DNA of 7,967 nucleotides from Sulfurimonas sp. (lineage in GTDB: Bacteria > Campylobacterota > Campylobacteria > Campylobacterales > Sulfurimonadaceae). The notes under the pieces were generated by a model that was not told where the DNA came from, searched no databases, and worked only from the letters and a program-made list of their open reading frames with translations. The stretch is taken from contig JAFLJZ010000029.1 of NCBI GenBank assembly GCA_022712775.1, forward strand, positions 1 to 7,967, given 5' to 3'. This document shows positions 1 through 7,023 of the stretch, one piece after another. The translations under genes and the position numbers were made by a program. Numbering within the stretch: the stretch's first letter is position 1; each line of letters begins with the position of its first letter.

Positions 1-138
1 TTAAGAAAAGAGTTAAAAGTTAGAACTCCATTTGATGCAGTTCAAAGTTGGTTTCAAACGAAGCCTGAAATATTTAAGATTTTACCAGATGTGTTTCAAG
101 ATATTGCTTTTGAAATGGTACAACGTGGTGAAACTTGA
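1..138 (+). CDS. Transposase, C-terminal end only (probably IS481-like, DDE type)
   Basis: An open frame enters from the left edge and ends at TGA (136-138), leaving 45 visible residues that begin LRKELKVRTPFDAVQ and end MVQRGET. The pattern 'K-x-R-T-P-F-D-A-V-x-x-W-F' followed by 'K-P-E-I-F' resembles the tail of IS481/IS3-type DDE transposases, downstream of the catalytic core, where a TP(F/Y)-type motif precedes a short C-terminal extension. The catalytic residues lie off the window, so the family call rests on this tail alone. The stop codon sits inside the likely terminal repeat, as is common in compact insertion sequences. The gene converges on the minus-strand operon. It could belong to another DDE family; intactness cannot be judged. 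Confidence 0.5.
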   Translation, partial: LRKELKVRTPFDAVQSWFQTKPEIFKILPDVFQDIAFEMVQRGET

Positions 139-140
139 CA
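1..140 (+). mobile_element. Right end of an insertion sequence (partial)
   Basis: The transposase tail runs into ...GTGAAACTTGACA, ending at about position 140. Read inward, this is TGTCAAGTTTCAC, a TG-starting terminus of the kind expected for IS481-like inverted repeats. The boundary is inferred: the left end is not in the window, so neither the partner repeat nor a target duplication can be checked. The element stops about 17 bases past the stop codon of the MotB-like gene, so insertion seems to have landed just behind the operon and may have separated it from its original terminator. Confidence 0.4.
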
Positions 141-157
141 GCATCTTACTTACGATA

Positions 158-832
158 TTATTTTTTATTCATATTCAAAATTTCTAATAGTTTATCTTCA
201 CTTTTCATTTGAATAGTAAACTCAACTCTTCTTGCTTTTTCTTTCTCTTTTAATTTTGAAAATGCCATACCGTTAGCTCTAAAATTTGTTTCAAGCCACT
301 GTCTATGTTCTATAATGCGTTCATCATCTAAACTATAACAATAGGACAACACCTCATAAGCTCTAGCTTGGGAAAGTTGCATATTATTTAAATATATATC
401 TTTTTTAGATGTAAGAATGCCCCAAGTATCAGAAGTATGTCCTTCAACTCGTACTTCTTTTATCTCATTTTTATACTTCTCTAAAGTTAAGATTTTAATA
501 TACCTTGGGAAAAAATCTTCTAAAATAGTTTTAAACTCATTATTTATATCACTTTTACTTATTTTAAACAATACTTTTGGTGAGTGAAATACGACACTAT
601 TATCTTTAGTAATCGTAGCCTCCCATAGATGTAAATCTTTTTCAAATTCGGCATATAAAATCTCATTTAGGTCCGCCTTTGTATCTCTGTATGAGGCAGT
701 TACATCTTCCATCTTCTGCTTCTCAGATTCTACCTCTATCATAAAGCCTATAGCTATAAACAAAAAAACTAACATTAGCCCTGACATTAGGTCCGATATA
801 CTCATCCATTCGCTATTTTCTTTCAGAATCAC
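158..832 (-). CDS. MotB/OmpA-like protein, stator or ExbD-type subunit
   Basis: This 224-residue protein has a very short cytoplasmic N-terminus, one membrane helix (about residues 15-32) with the motif SDLMSGLMLVFLFIAI, a helical linker (about 36-68), and a periplasmic OmpA-like peptidoglycan-binding domain (about 80-215). Asp14 at the helix entrance matches the proton-binding Asp of MotB-family plug helices. The OmpA fold is supported by VEGHTSD (129-135), by LSQARA (153-158) with Arg157 as the expected peptidoglycan contact, and by RRVEF near the end. Family knowledge: such proteins pair with MotA/ExbB-like channels to turn ion flow into mechanical work (flagellar stators, Zorya ZorB). The partner is the preceding gene. 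The start chosen is GTG, overlapping that gene by 20 bases, because it keeps Trp9 and the residues before the helix; ATG at Met10 is an alternative. The exact role is unknown. Confidence 0.8.
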   Translation of the reverse strand: MILKENSEWMSISDLMSGLMLVFLFIAIGFMIEVESEKQKMEDVTASYRDTKADLNEILYAEFEKDLHLWEATITKDNSVVFHSPKVLFKISKSDINNEFKTILEDFFPRYIKILTLEKYKNEIKEVRVEGHTSDTWGILTSKKDIYLNNMQLSQARAYEVLSYCYSLDDERIIEHRQWLETNFRANGMAFSKLKEKEKARRVEFTIQMKSEDKLLEILNMNKK

Positions 833-1397
833 CCTTTAGTTTTTCTATAATGGAGAGTGTTGTAGCTACGCTCATTCCAACTATGGATGTAAAAAATGCA
901 GTTTTTAAACCTTCGAGAATTTTGTTGACACTATTTACAATATCCTCTGGATTAAAACCTTGTAATCCTATAAATATACCCACAAAAGTACCAAGTACGC
1001 CAACGCTAACTATTTGACTTTTTAAATCTTTTTTAGTTTTTTGATCTATAAAGGCAAGTATAAAGATAATAAGCACAAATACAATGTTAATAGGCTCAAG
1101 TAAGACATTTTTAATACTCTCACTCATGGAAACTTCTTTGGGAAGGTCCTTTTCACACATACCTAAAATCAAAATATTTTTATTTTTAGAGACAATCAAT
1201 TTACTAATTCCATCAACATTTTCTAACTCATCTATGCTTTTAAAACACTCATTAAACTCTCTATAATTTATGATTTTTTTAGCTTTCGCTTTTCCGATGC
1301 CATTGAGTTCTAAAAGTTCTGAAACGGAAGCATTATTTAAGTCTACTGTTGCATATAAATGCATTACACTAAGTAAAATAAATACAATATATTTCAA
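813..1397 (-). CDS. ComEA-like HhH domain fused to a MotA/TolQ/ExbB-type membrane domain
   Basis: This 194-residue protein appears to join two families. Residues 1-16 form a signal peptide (MKYIVFILLSVMHLYA). Residues 18-80 are a ComEA-type helix-hairpin-helix DNA-binding domain: VDLNNASVSELLELNGIG, then AKKIINYRE, then IDELENVDGIS, with cysteines 51 and 81 that could pair in the periplasm. After a short linker come three likely membrane helices: about 103-117, 129-147 (VGVLGTFVGIFIGLQGF) and 164-184 (LKTAFFTSIVGM). The last two match the proton-channel helices of MotA/ExbB/ZorA. Predicted topology is HhH domain outside, as in ExbB, with only a short cytoplasmic loop and almost no cytoplasmic tail. 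The TTG start is supported by GGAGAG 7 bases upstream. Met91 could be an internal start giving only the channel part. No stop or frameshift separates the parts. The partner is the overlapping downstream MotB-like gene. Confidence 0.72.
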   Translation of the reverse strand: MKYIVFILLSVMHLYATVDLNNASVSELLELNGIGKAKAKKIINYREFNECFKSIDELENVDGISKLIVSKNKNILILGMCEKDLPKEVSMSESIKNVLLEPINIVFVLIIFILAFIDQKTKKDLKSQIVSVGVLGTFVGIFIGLQGFNPEDIVNSVNKILEGLKTAFFTSIVGMSVATTLSIIEKLKGDSERK

Positions 1398-1404
1398 AAT
1401 AACA

Positions 1405-1410
1405 CTCTCC
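1405..1410 (-). promoter_or_regulatory. Ribosome binding site for the ComEA-MotA fusion
   Basis: On the minus strand GGAGAG lies 7 bases before a TTG codon (1397-1395), in the 18-base gap after pglB. It decides the start: TTG is the codon that yields a complete signal peptide in front of the HhH domain. Confidence 0.65.
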
Positions 1411-1415
1411 TTAAC

Positions 1416-3545
1416 TTAGATTCTAAGTTTATATATTTTTGCGTGAGCATTGATAGACACTTGTTCAAAAAGTTTTCTATCATATCGTTCTAAAACCATT
1501 AACTGAATATATAAAGAGTTAAATGTTAACTCATCAATGACTAAAAAAGTATTATACGCTGACATATAAATCACACTTAATTTTGCTCCTAAATCAACCT
1601 CTTTTAGCTCTTTTACAAAAAATTTATTATTTGTATACCCAGTTTTCACAAACCTCTTTAAAGGAACATTTTTATTATTGATAACTAAACTTAGCCCATT
1701 TTTTCTGATAGAAATATTTTGACCAAGGTTTATTAAATCATTTGTTTCTGTTAGGTTTCTACTTACAAAGAAGAATGGTGCTTTTACTTGTTTTCCCGTC
1801 ATTAAATCCATATTTGAAAATACTTTGACCGTTGGATAAATATTTAACATAGAATAAGGAAGATACAAATAAATATCTCTAGTTTTTTTAGGAAGTTCTA
1901 GCTCTGTTTGAAGTGAAAATAAAAAATCATTCGTATCATCAAACCCATACGCTTTTGTCATCTCTTCAATAGTTGAATAAACTTTTATTTTTTCTGTTTC
2001 ATTTTTATCTTCATTCTCTTTATATACACTAAACGCTTTTTCGGTAAATTCAACAGTAAGTCTTGCCATTTTAGCACTAAGCTCTGGAGAAGCTGTTAAA
2101 ATATAACTTAAAGGGAAATTCGTACTTCCTGTATGTTTTCCTCCATCTCCAAGTGTTTTAACATCCGCGAAGTAGCGTATAGGATAGCCATAGTCCCACC
2201 AAGAAATAACATAATCTTCTCTATCTGCTTTTTGCTTTAAAAAGCTAAGTGTTGCTACTTCTTGAGCATTCATAACTGTAGGTACTCTATAGGATTCTAT
2301 ATGTTTATAGTTTGGAAAAAGTATCGCTAAGGTGAAAGCTATCATACTTAAGTATTTTAACTTTTTTGTTGGCATTTTCGAAGATAGCTCTGTGATTACA
2401 AAAGCAACTCCCAAGGCTAAAATCGGCACAGCATAAATTGTAAATCGCAACCCCCCAACACTTGCTAAAAATCCAAGTCCAACTAAAGGAAGTGCAAAAA
2501 TCATAATTCTATGCTTATACACTAAATAAACATATCCAACTATAGAGATGATAAAAGTAATAGTATGTCCACTTATACGATTAGCAAAGGTTTCAAATGG
2601 AATCTTACCTGCTTCACGAATAGTTTGCATAACAGTAAAGAAGTGAAGTCCTAAGCCTTTATCTGAAGATATTATACTATCTTCAAAAATATAAACTGAC
2701 AACTTCGCCCAAATAGGATTAAATCCACCAGAGACAAAAAATAGGATTATAGATAAACCTAAAATATGATAAATATACTTTTCAAATCGTTCTTGTTTAA
2801 AAATATAAAAAGCACCCAAAACTAAAGGTAATCGTATAAAACCATCTACATTAAGCATAGCAAACATCATAATTGCCAAAAGTTTATAGTTGTACATATT
2901 TTTTCTATCAAAAACTAAAGCATATACTAATAAAAGTCCGAAAAATGAAAACTCTAAGGCATAACTTTGAGGATACCACCATCTATATACTAAAAAATCT
3001 AAGGCTGTAATCATAAGGTATTTATTTTCATTTGTTTTCACAGCCCAGATAATTGACCATAAAAGAAACATTGGCAATACAATATTTAACATATCCGTAT
3101 CATAATATCCAACCATGGTACGGTTATAATAACTCCAAGCAATAGAAGACAAAAGTGCTGCAATAAGACCCATTTCTAAATTGTCTAAGCTTTTAGCAAT
3201 GAGTATCACAGGAATCACGACTAAAGAACTTAAGTAAACTGGCATATAAAGAATGATTGTTTCAAATGAAAAAGGTAATACAGTGGCAAAAAATGCTGTT
3301 AATTGTGATGCAGCTGTAGTAGTAGGCGACAGATCATTCTCCTGTGAAATACCGCTTAGTAAATCCCTAGCACCCTCTGCCCAGTAATATCCATCATTGG
3401 TATTTATCATAAACTCACCAGCATGTTTAAACATCTCATAATCAGCGAATTGATAAATCCAAATCATTCTCATTAAGACAGAAAATGTAAAAGCGATAAA
3501 AATATATAAAAGTGTTAGTTTTGTTTCATGCGTAAGGCTATTCAT
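1416..3545 (-). CDS. pglB: Oligosaccharyltransferase PglB (STT3 family), bacterial N-glycosylation
   Basis: PglB moves a preassembled glycan from an undecaprenyl-diphosphate carrier to Asn in periplasmic proteins. The protein has 709 residues, close to the Campylobacter enzymes (about 713). A multi-span membrane part (about 1-405) is followed by a periplasmic domain. Catalytic features are intact: Asp51 in NTNDGYYW, the D-x-D pair Asp149/Asp151 in GYYDTDML, Glu311 in QTIREA, GGLRFTIY (364-371), WWDYG (449-453) with DGGKH (467-471), and the MxxI sequon-binding motif MLNI (566-569). Arg323 in NRISG lies 12 residues after Glu311, as does the Campylobacter lari Arg331 that reads an acidic residue at position -2, so a D/E-x-N-x-S/T sequon preference is predicted. 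It overlaps the glycosyltransferase stop by 8 bases, suggesting translational coupling; AGGA about 13 bases upstream is a weakly spaced binding site. Other pgl genes must lie elsewhere. Confidence 0.95.
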   Translation of the reverse strand: MNSLTHETKLTLLYIFIAFTFSVLMRMIWIYQFADYEMFKHAGEFMINTNDGYYWAEGARDLLSGISQENDLSPTTTAASQLTAFFATVLPFSFETIILYMPVYLSSLVVIPVILIAKSLDNLEMGLIAALLSSIAWSYYNRTMVGYYDTDMLNIVLPMFLLWSIIWAVKTNENKYLMITALDFLVYRWWYPQSYALEFSFFGLLLVYALVFDRKNMYNYKLLAIMMFAMLNVDGFIRLPLVLGAFYIFKQERFEKYIYHILGLSIILFFVSGGFNPIWAKLSVYIFEDSIISSDKGLGLHFFTVMQTIREAGKIPFETFANRISGHTITFIISIVGYVYLVYKHRIMIFALPLVGLGFLASVGGLRFTIYAVPILALGVAFVITELSSKMPTKKLKYLSMIAFTLAILFPNYKHIESYRVPTVMNAQEVATLSFLKQKADREDYVISWWDYGYPIRYFADVKTLGDGGKHTGSTNFPLSYILTASPELSAKMARLTVEFTEKAFSVYKENEDKNETEKIKVYSTIEEMTKAYGFDDTNDFLFSLQTELELPKKTRDIYLYLPYSMLNIYPTVKVFSNMDLMTGKQVKAPFFFVSRNLTETNDLINLGQNISIRKNGLSLVINNKNVPLKRFVKTGYTNNKFFVKELKEVDLGAKLSVIYMSAYNTFLVIDELTFNSLYIQLMVLERYDRKLFEQVSINAHAKIYKLRI

Positions 3546-4389
3546 AGATTTTTAATTTTCCTTCATACTCTTTAATATCTGATATTCTATCATACTTTAT
3601 AGCACCCTTTAAAAGGAGTTTATATTTTTTCACTAATGTATCTATAATTACATCTCCATCTCGTTCCCACGCGCCCCGAAGGAAGTACTCTTGGGGTGCT
3701 TCGCTTGGGAACGAATAATTTAATAACTTCTCTAAACTTCGAACACGAAACCTATCCATACCCCAATACTTAAAACTAAGCTGATCTTCATGCCCTGCAT
3801 ACTTAGTAATTAAAGCTTCATCAATCAGTCCTATTTCATTTTCTAAAGCGATTCTAAGCCACAAATCATAATCTTCACATACTTCTAAATGTTCATCAAA
3901 AACTCCACTAGAACCTAATAAATCTTTATGAACAATAGTAGCAGATGGTGCGATTATACAATGCGATAAACATTTTTCAAAAATATTTCCACCATATTTC
4001 TTAAATTTTTTTGGAATCTTAATTTCTTTAGAATCGCGAATCCATCTCTCGTTTGTATAACTCATTAAAATCGTAGGGTTTTGTTTATGAAACGTCATCT
4101 GTAACTCTAGTTTATTTTTATGCCAAGTATCATCAGAATCTAAAAATGCTATCCATTCGTGTTTTGCATTTTTAATCCCTAAATTTCTAGCACTAGAAAC
4201 ACCAGAATTTTTTTGATAAATATATTTTATTTTTGGAAAATCTTTTTTTATTTGTGAAGTTTTATCAGTTGAACCATCATCTACAACTATAATTTCACTT
4301 GATAGATAAGTTTGAGCGTATACAGATTCTAATGCTCTTTTTAAAAACTCATATCTATTATATGTTGGAATAACAACCGATACATACAT
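3538..4389 (-). CDS. Family 2 glycosyltransferase carrying an in-frame palindromic repeat
   Basis: This 283-residue GT-A fold enzyme transfers a sugar from a nucleotide donor. Visible motifs are the N-terminal VSVVIPTYNR (3-12), the nucleotide-binding VVDDGSTD (35-42, Asp37/Asp38), the metal-binding FLDSDDTW (82-89), and CEDYDLWLR (171-179), which holds the likely catalytic acidic pair. There are no membrane segments, so it is probably cytoplasmic. Its place directly before pglB, with an 8-base overlap, suggests it helps build or branch the lipid-linked glycan, as PglI does in Campylobacter; donor and acceptor cannot be told from sequence. Residues 226-243 are encoded entirely by a 54-base GC-rich palindrome and look like an insertion in the C-terminal helical part, after the catalytic core, so activity may survive. 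It starts 6 bases after mqnE, with AAGGAGT about 11 bases upstream of the ATG. Confidence 0.87.
   Translation of the reverse strand: MYVSVVIPTYNRYEFLKRALESVYAQTYLSSEIIVVDDGSTDKTSQIKKDFPKIKYIYQKNSGVSSARNLGIKNAKHEWIAFLDSDDTWHKNKLELQMTFHKQNPTILMSYTNERWIRDSKEIKIPKKFKKYGGNIFEKCLSHCIIAPSATIVHKDLLGSSGVFDEHLEVCEDYDLWLRIALENEIGLIDEALITKYAGHEDQLSFKYWGMDRFRVRSLEKLLNYSFPSEAPQEYFLRGAWERDGDVIIDTLVKKYKLLLKGAIKYDRISDIKEYEGKLKIYE
3661..3714. repeat. REP-like palindromic element inserted in frame in a coding sequence
   Basis: Outer arms TCGTTCCCA (3661-3669) and TGGGAACGA (3706-3714) are perfect 9-base inverted repeats. An inner imperfect stem pairs 3671-3679 with 3691-3699 (7 Watson-Crick pairs and 2 G-T wobbles) around a loop containing AGTACT. 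The 54 bases hold 33 G/C (61%) in an AT-rich gene. Length is exactly 18 codons, so the reading frame is kept; the encoded peptide is residues 226-243 of the glycosyltransferase. The GTTCCC...GGGAAC ends resemble REP-type palindromes dispersed in many proteobacterial genomes (from memory, not searched). No other copy was seen in this window, no obvious target duplication flanks it, and no T-tract follows it on either strand. Confidence 0.75.
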
Positions 4390-4395
4390 AGCTTA

Positions 4396-5457
4396 TTACC
4401 ACTCCTTAATCTCATTATAAACACTATCTCGCTCAACAGGAATAAAACCAGAATTTTTAATAAGTGCCACAAAGTCCTTTAAGTCAACCCCATTTGCACT
4501 CTTCGCTCCAGCAGCAGAATTTATAGATTCTTTCTCAATAGTTCCATCTAAATCATTCGCTCCAAATTCTTGTGCGACTAAAGCTAAATTTACAGTTGAA
4601 GTCACCCAGTAAGCCTTTAGATTAGGTACATTGTCGAGTACGATTCTCGAAATCGCCATAGTCTTTAGAATCTCATTGGCAGTGATAGGTGCTTCAATTT
4701 TCAAGTAATTATTTTGGGTCTGATACACAAGAGGAATAAAAGCATTAAATCCGCCAGTTTTATCTTGTAAATCACGAATACGCATCATATGATCGATTCT
4801 ATTTTCTCGACTTTCAACATGACCAAAAAGCATAGTAACATTAGACTTTTTACCTCTCTCATGCCATTTTTGATGGATATCTAACCATTGCTCAGTCGTA
4901 ACCTTACCCTTACAAATAAAATCACGAACCTTTTCATCAAAAATCTCAGCTCCACCACCTGGCATAGAATCTACACCATTTTCTACCATTAAGTCTATAA
5001 TTTCATCATATGTTTTATCGTAATGACGAGCAAGAAAATCGACCTCAGCAGCAGTAAGTGCTTTTACATGCATATGTGGATATTCTTTTTTTATCCGAGA
5101 AAATATATCTAAATACCATTCAAGTCCAGTATCAGGGTTATGTGCTGAAACGATATGCACTTCTTTAGCACCGTTTGCATCTACATTTTTCACAATTTCC
5201 ATAATCTCATCATGGCTCATTGTATATGGATTAGGATTTTTTCTATTTGCTGCATAGGCACAAAACTTGCAAACATCAGCACAAATATTTGTAGGATTTA
5301 TGTGACGGTTAATATTAAAGTATGTTTTCTTTGCATGTTTTTTTTGTCTGATAGAATCAGCCAATTCACCTAACTCAAAAAAGTCCATTTCATAAAGACT
5401 AACTGCTTCTTCATAACTAATTCTCTCACCTGCTTGTATTTTTTCTTTTAAGTTCAT
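4396..5457 (-). CDS. mqnE: Aminofutalosine synthase MqnE (radical SAM), menaquinone biosynthesis
   Basis: MqnE is a cytoplasmic radical S-adenosylmethionine enzyme. It adds the 5'-deoxyadenosyl radical to 3-[(1-carboxyvinyl)oxy]benzoate, giving 6-amino-6-deoxyfutalosine, a step of the futalosine route to menaquinone. The protein has 353 residues, normal for the family. The [4Fe-4S] ligands are Cys59, Cys63 and Cys66 in the C-x3-C-x2-C motif ICADVCKFCAYA. Further family markers are the preceding RHINPTN, then MPGGGAEIFDEKVRD, TMLFGHVESREN, and LQDKTGGFNAFIPL. The sister enzyme MqnC shares the fold, but the CKFCAYA version and the FIPLVYQ stretch fit MqnE better. It starts 3 bases after the kinase stop (TAA-TAA-ATG) without a strong binding site, suggesting coupled translation, and ends with TAATAA. 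No other menaquinone genes are in the window, though Campylobacterota often scatter them. Confidence 0.92.
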   Translation of the reverse strand: MNLKEKIQAGERISYEEAVSLYEMDFFELGELADSIRQKKHAKKTYFNINRHINPTNICADVCKFCAYAANRKNPNPYTMSHDEIMEIVKNVDANGAKEVHIVSAHNPDTGLEWYLDIFSRIKKEYPHMHVKALTAAEVDFLARHYDKTYDEIIDLMVENGVDSMPGGGAEIFDEKVRDFICKGKVTTEQWLDIHQKWHERGKKSNVTMLFGHVESRENRIDHMMRIRDLQDKTGGFNAFIPLVYQTQNNYLKIEAPITANEILKTMAISRIVLDNVPNLKAYWVTSTVNLALVAQEFGANDLDGTIEKESINSAAGAKSANGVDLKDFVALIKNSGFIPVERDSVYNEIKEW

Positions 5458-5460
5458 TTA

Positions 5461-7023
5461 TTAAAGTCCCGGTGCCTTCCACATTGAAGTTGTAATATTA
5501 TCATCCACTAATTTTAGCTGTACTTCATATGCTTTTTGCCATTGTAATTTTATGTCTGTATAAAGCCTATAATTGTCCATATTTGGCTCATACTCTTTAT
5601 CCCAAACTACTAATTCTTTTGAAGCTTCTACGAGTGATGGATAAATTCCAGCCCCTACTCCAGCAGAGATACAAGCACCAAGTGCTGTAGCTTCTGTAAC
5701 ACGAGGAATTTTAACTCTACATCCAGTAACATCCGCTAAAGTTTGTGACCATAGTGCACCTTTTGAAGCCCCACCTGCAAATACTATTTCGTCTATCTCG
5801 ATACCAGTAAACTCTTTTATTTTTTCTAAGTTAATCGAAGAGACTATACAAGCATTTTCTTGCAAAGCTTTAAACATTGCACTACGATTACATACTTCTG
5901 AATCTATTGAAAGGTTTAAAAAGCTAGGACTCGCATGATACCATTTTCCATATTTCATAGAATCGGAAAAAATCGGAATAATTCCATATGAACCAACAGG
6001 TACATTGGCAGCCTTTTGCTCAAGAAGTGTATACACATCTATCCCCAAATCCGAAGCTTCCAGCTTTTCTAAGTCACAAAAAGCATCTCTAAACCAACGC
6101 ATAACCAAGCCAGAAAAAAATGTAATTCCCTCAGCTTGAGAAAGTCCTGCAACAACATGAGGGTTTACTCGAATTCCCATATCTTTAGGAGGTTTAACAG
6201 TACTTGGAATATTTACAATCTGTTGCCAAAATGAGCCACCTAAAATTGCTACTTGTCCATCTTCAACGATTCCAAGTCCTGCTGAACCGAGTTGAACATC
6301 TCCACCACCTGTCACTACTTTTGTATTTATTGATAAGTTTGTTTCGTTTGCAGCAACTTCCGTTACATCACCAATAATCGTCCCAACCTCATAACAAGGA
6401 GGAAAAATATCATCTTTGATACCAACTTTCGTAGCCATAGATGAAACCCAATCACGCTTCTCTAATGAGAAGATTCCAGTCGTTCCACCATTACTAGGGT
6501 CTGTTGCTATCACCCCAGATAGACGAGCCAAAATCCAATCCCCAATCATAGAGATATTTGCAACTTTTTCATAAGTCTGGGGATGATTATTTTTAAGCCA
6601 CATGATTCTAGGTAAGGCACCTAATGCAAAAGTTTGACCAGAATCTTGATAAAACTCTTCTTCGATTCCCTCAAGATTCTCTTTTAAAAATTTCACTTCT
6701 TTCTCGGCACGTGCATCTACATTCGCAACTGCCCAAAGCTCTTTGCCTTCTTTATCATAAAGCACTATTCCCTCACGCATACTTGTTGCACTAAGAGCTA
6801 AAATATCTTCACCGCTAAGATTTGCTTGAGACAGACTGTCTTTAATACACTCACAGACTAAAGTCCAGTTTTTATCAAAGTCAAAACTCATAGAGTTAGG
6901 TACACCCTCAACTTCAAGATGCGTCCATTCTTGTTGGCTCATAGAGATTTGATTACCCTTGGTATCAAAAATTACAGAGCGTATACTTCCCGTTCCTGCA
7001 TCTATTGCCATTAAGTACTTCAT
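5461..7023 (-). CDS. lsrK: Autoinducer-2 kinase LsrK-like (FGGY carbohydrate kinase family)
   Basis: FGGY kinases phosphorylate small sugars with ATP; LsrK phosphorylates the linear form of autoinducer-2 (DPD) after uptake. The 520-residue protein matches, from memory, E. coli LsrK (about 530 residues) along its whole length. Shared blocks are DAGTGSIR (8-15), SMREGIVLY (81-89), VANVDARA (99-106), DPSNGGTTG (175-183), GGGDVQLG (239-246, Asp242 the likely catalytic base), RVNPHV, MRWFRDAFC, the ATP-domain FAGGASKG (415-422), EATALG, and the terminal MWKAPGL. It begins immediately after the stop of the aldolase/SDR gene, with AGGA 8 bases before the ATG, and is followed 3 bases later by mqnE. 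None of the usual lsr partners (lsrR, lsrACDB, lsrFG) is visible, and the neighbour is an aldolase/dehydrogenase, so the substrate might be a related deoxy-sugar rather than AI-2. Confidence 0.85.
   Translation of the reverse strand: MKYLMAIDAGTGSIRSVIFDTKGNQISMSQQEWTHLEVEGVPNSMSFDFDKNWTLVCECIKDSLSQANLSGEDILALSATSMREGIVLYDKEGKELWAVANVDARAEKEVKFLKENLEGIEEEFYQDSGQTFALGALPRIMWLKNNHPQTYEKVANISMIGDWILARLSGVIATDPSNGGTTGIFSLEKRDWVSSMATKVGIKDDIFPPCYEVGTIIGDVTEVAANETNLSINTKVVTGGGDVQLGSAGLGIVEDGQVAILGGSFWQQIVNIPSTVKPPKDMGIRVNPHVVAGLSQAEGITFFSGLVMRWFRDAFCDLEKLEASDLGIDVYTLLEQKAANVPVGSYGIIPIFSDSMKYGKWYHASPSFLNLSIDSEVCNRSAMFKALQENACIVSSINLEKIKEFTGIEIDEIVFAGGASKGALWSQTLADVTGCRVKIPRVTEATALGACISAGVGAGIYPSLVEASKELVVWDKEYEPNMDNYRLYTDIKLQWQKAYEVQLKLVDDNITTSMWKAPGL

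Noticed and set aside
1084..1266. Small plus-strand open frame
   Set aside because: It lies opposite the well-supported ComEA-MotA gene and has no recognisable domain or binding site.
158..1397. A complete Zorya defence system
   Set aside because: The channel protein lacks the long ZorA tail, and no ZorC, ZorD or ZorE gene is visible; only the membrane pair resembles Zorya.
3661..3714. Palindrome as a transcription terminator
   Set aside because: It is inside a coding frame and neither strand has a T-run after the stem.
5155..5373. Small plus-strand open frame
   Set aside because: It lies opposite the MqnE radical SAM core, including the cysteine cluster, and is a shadow of that gene.
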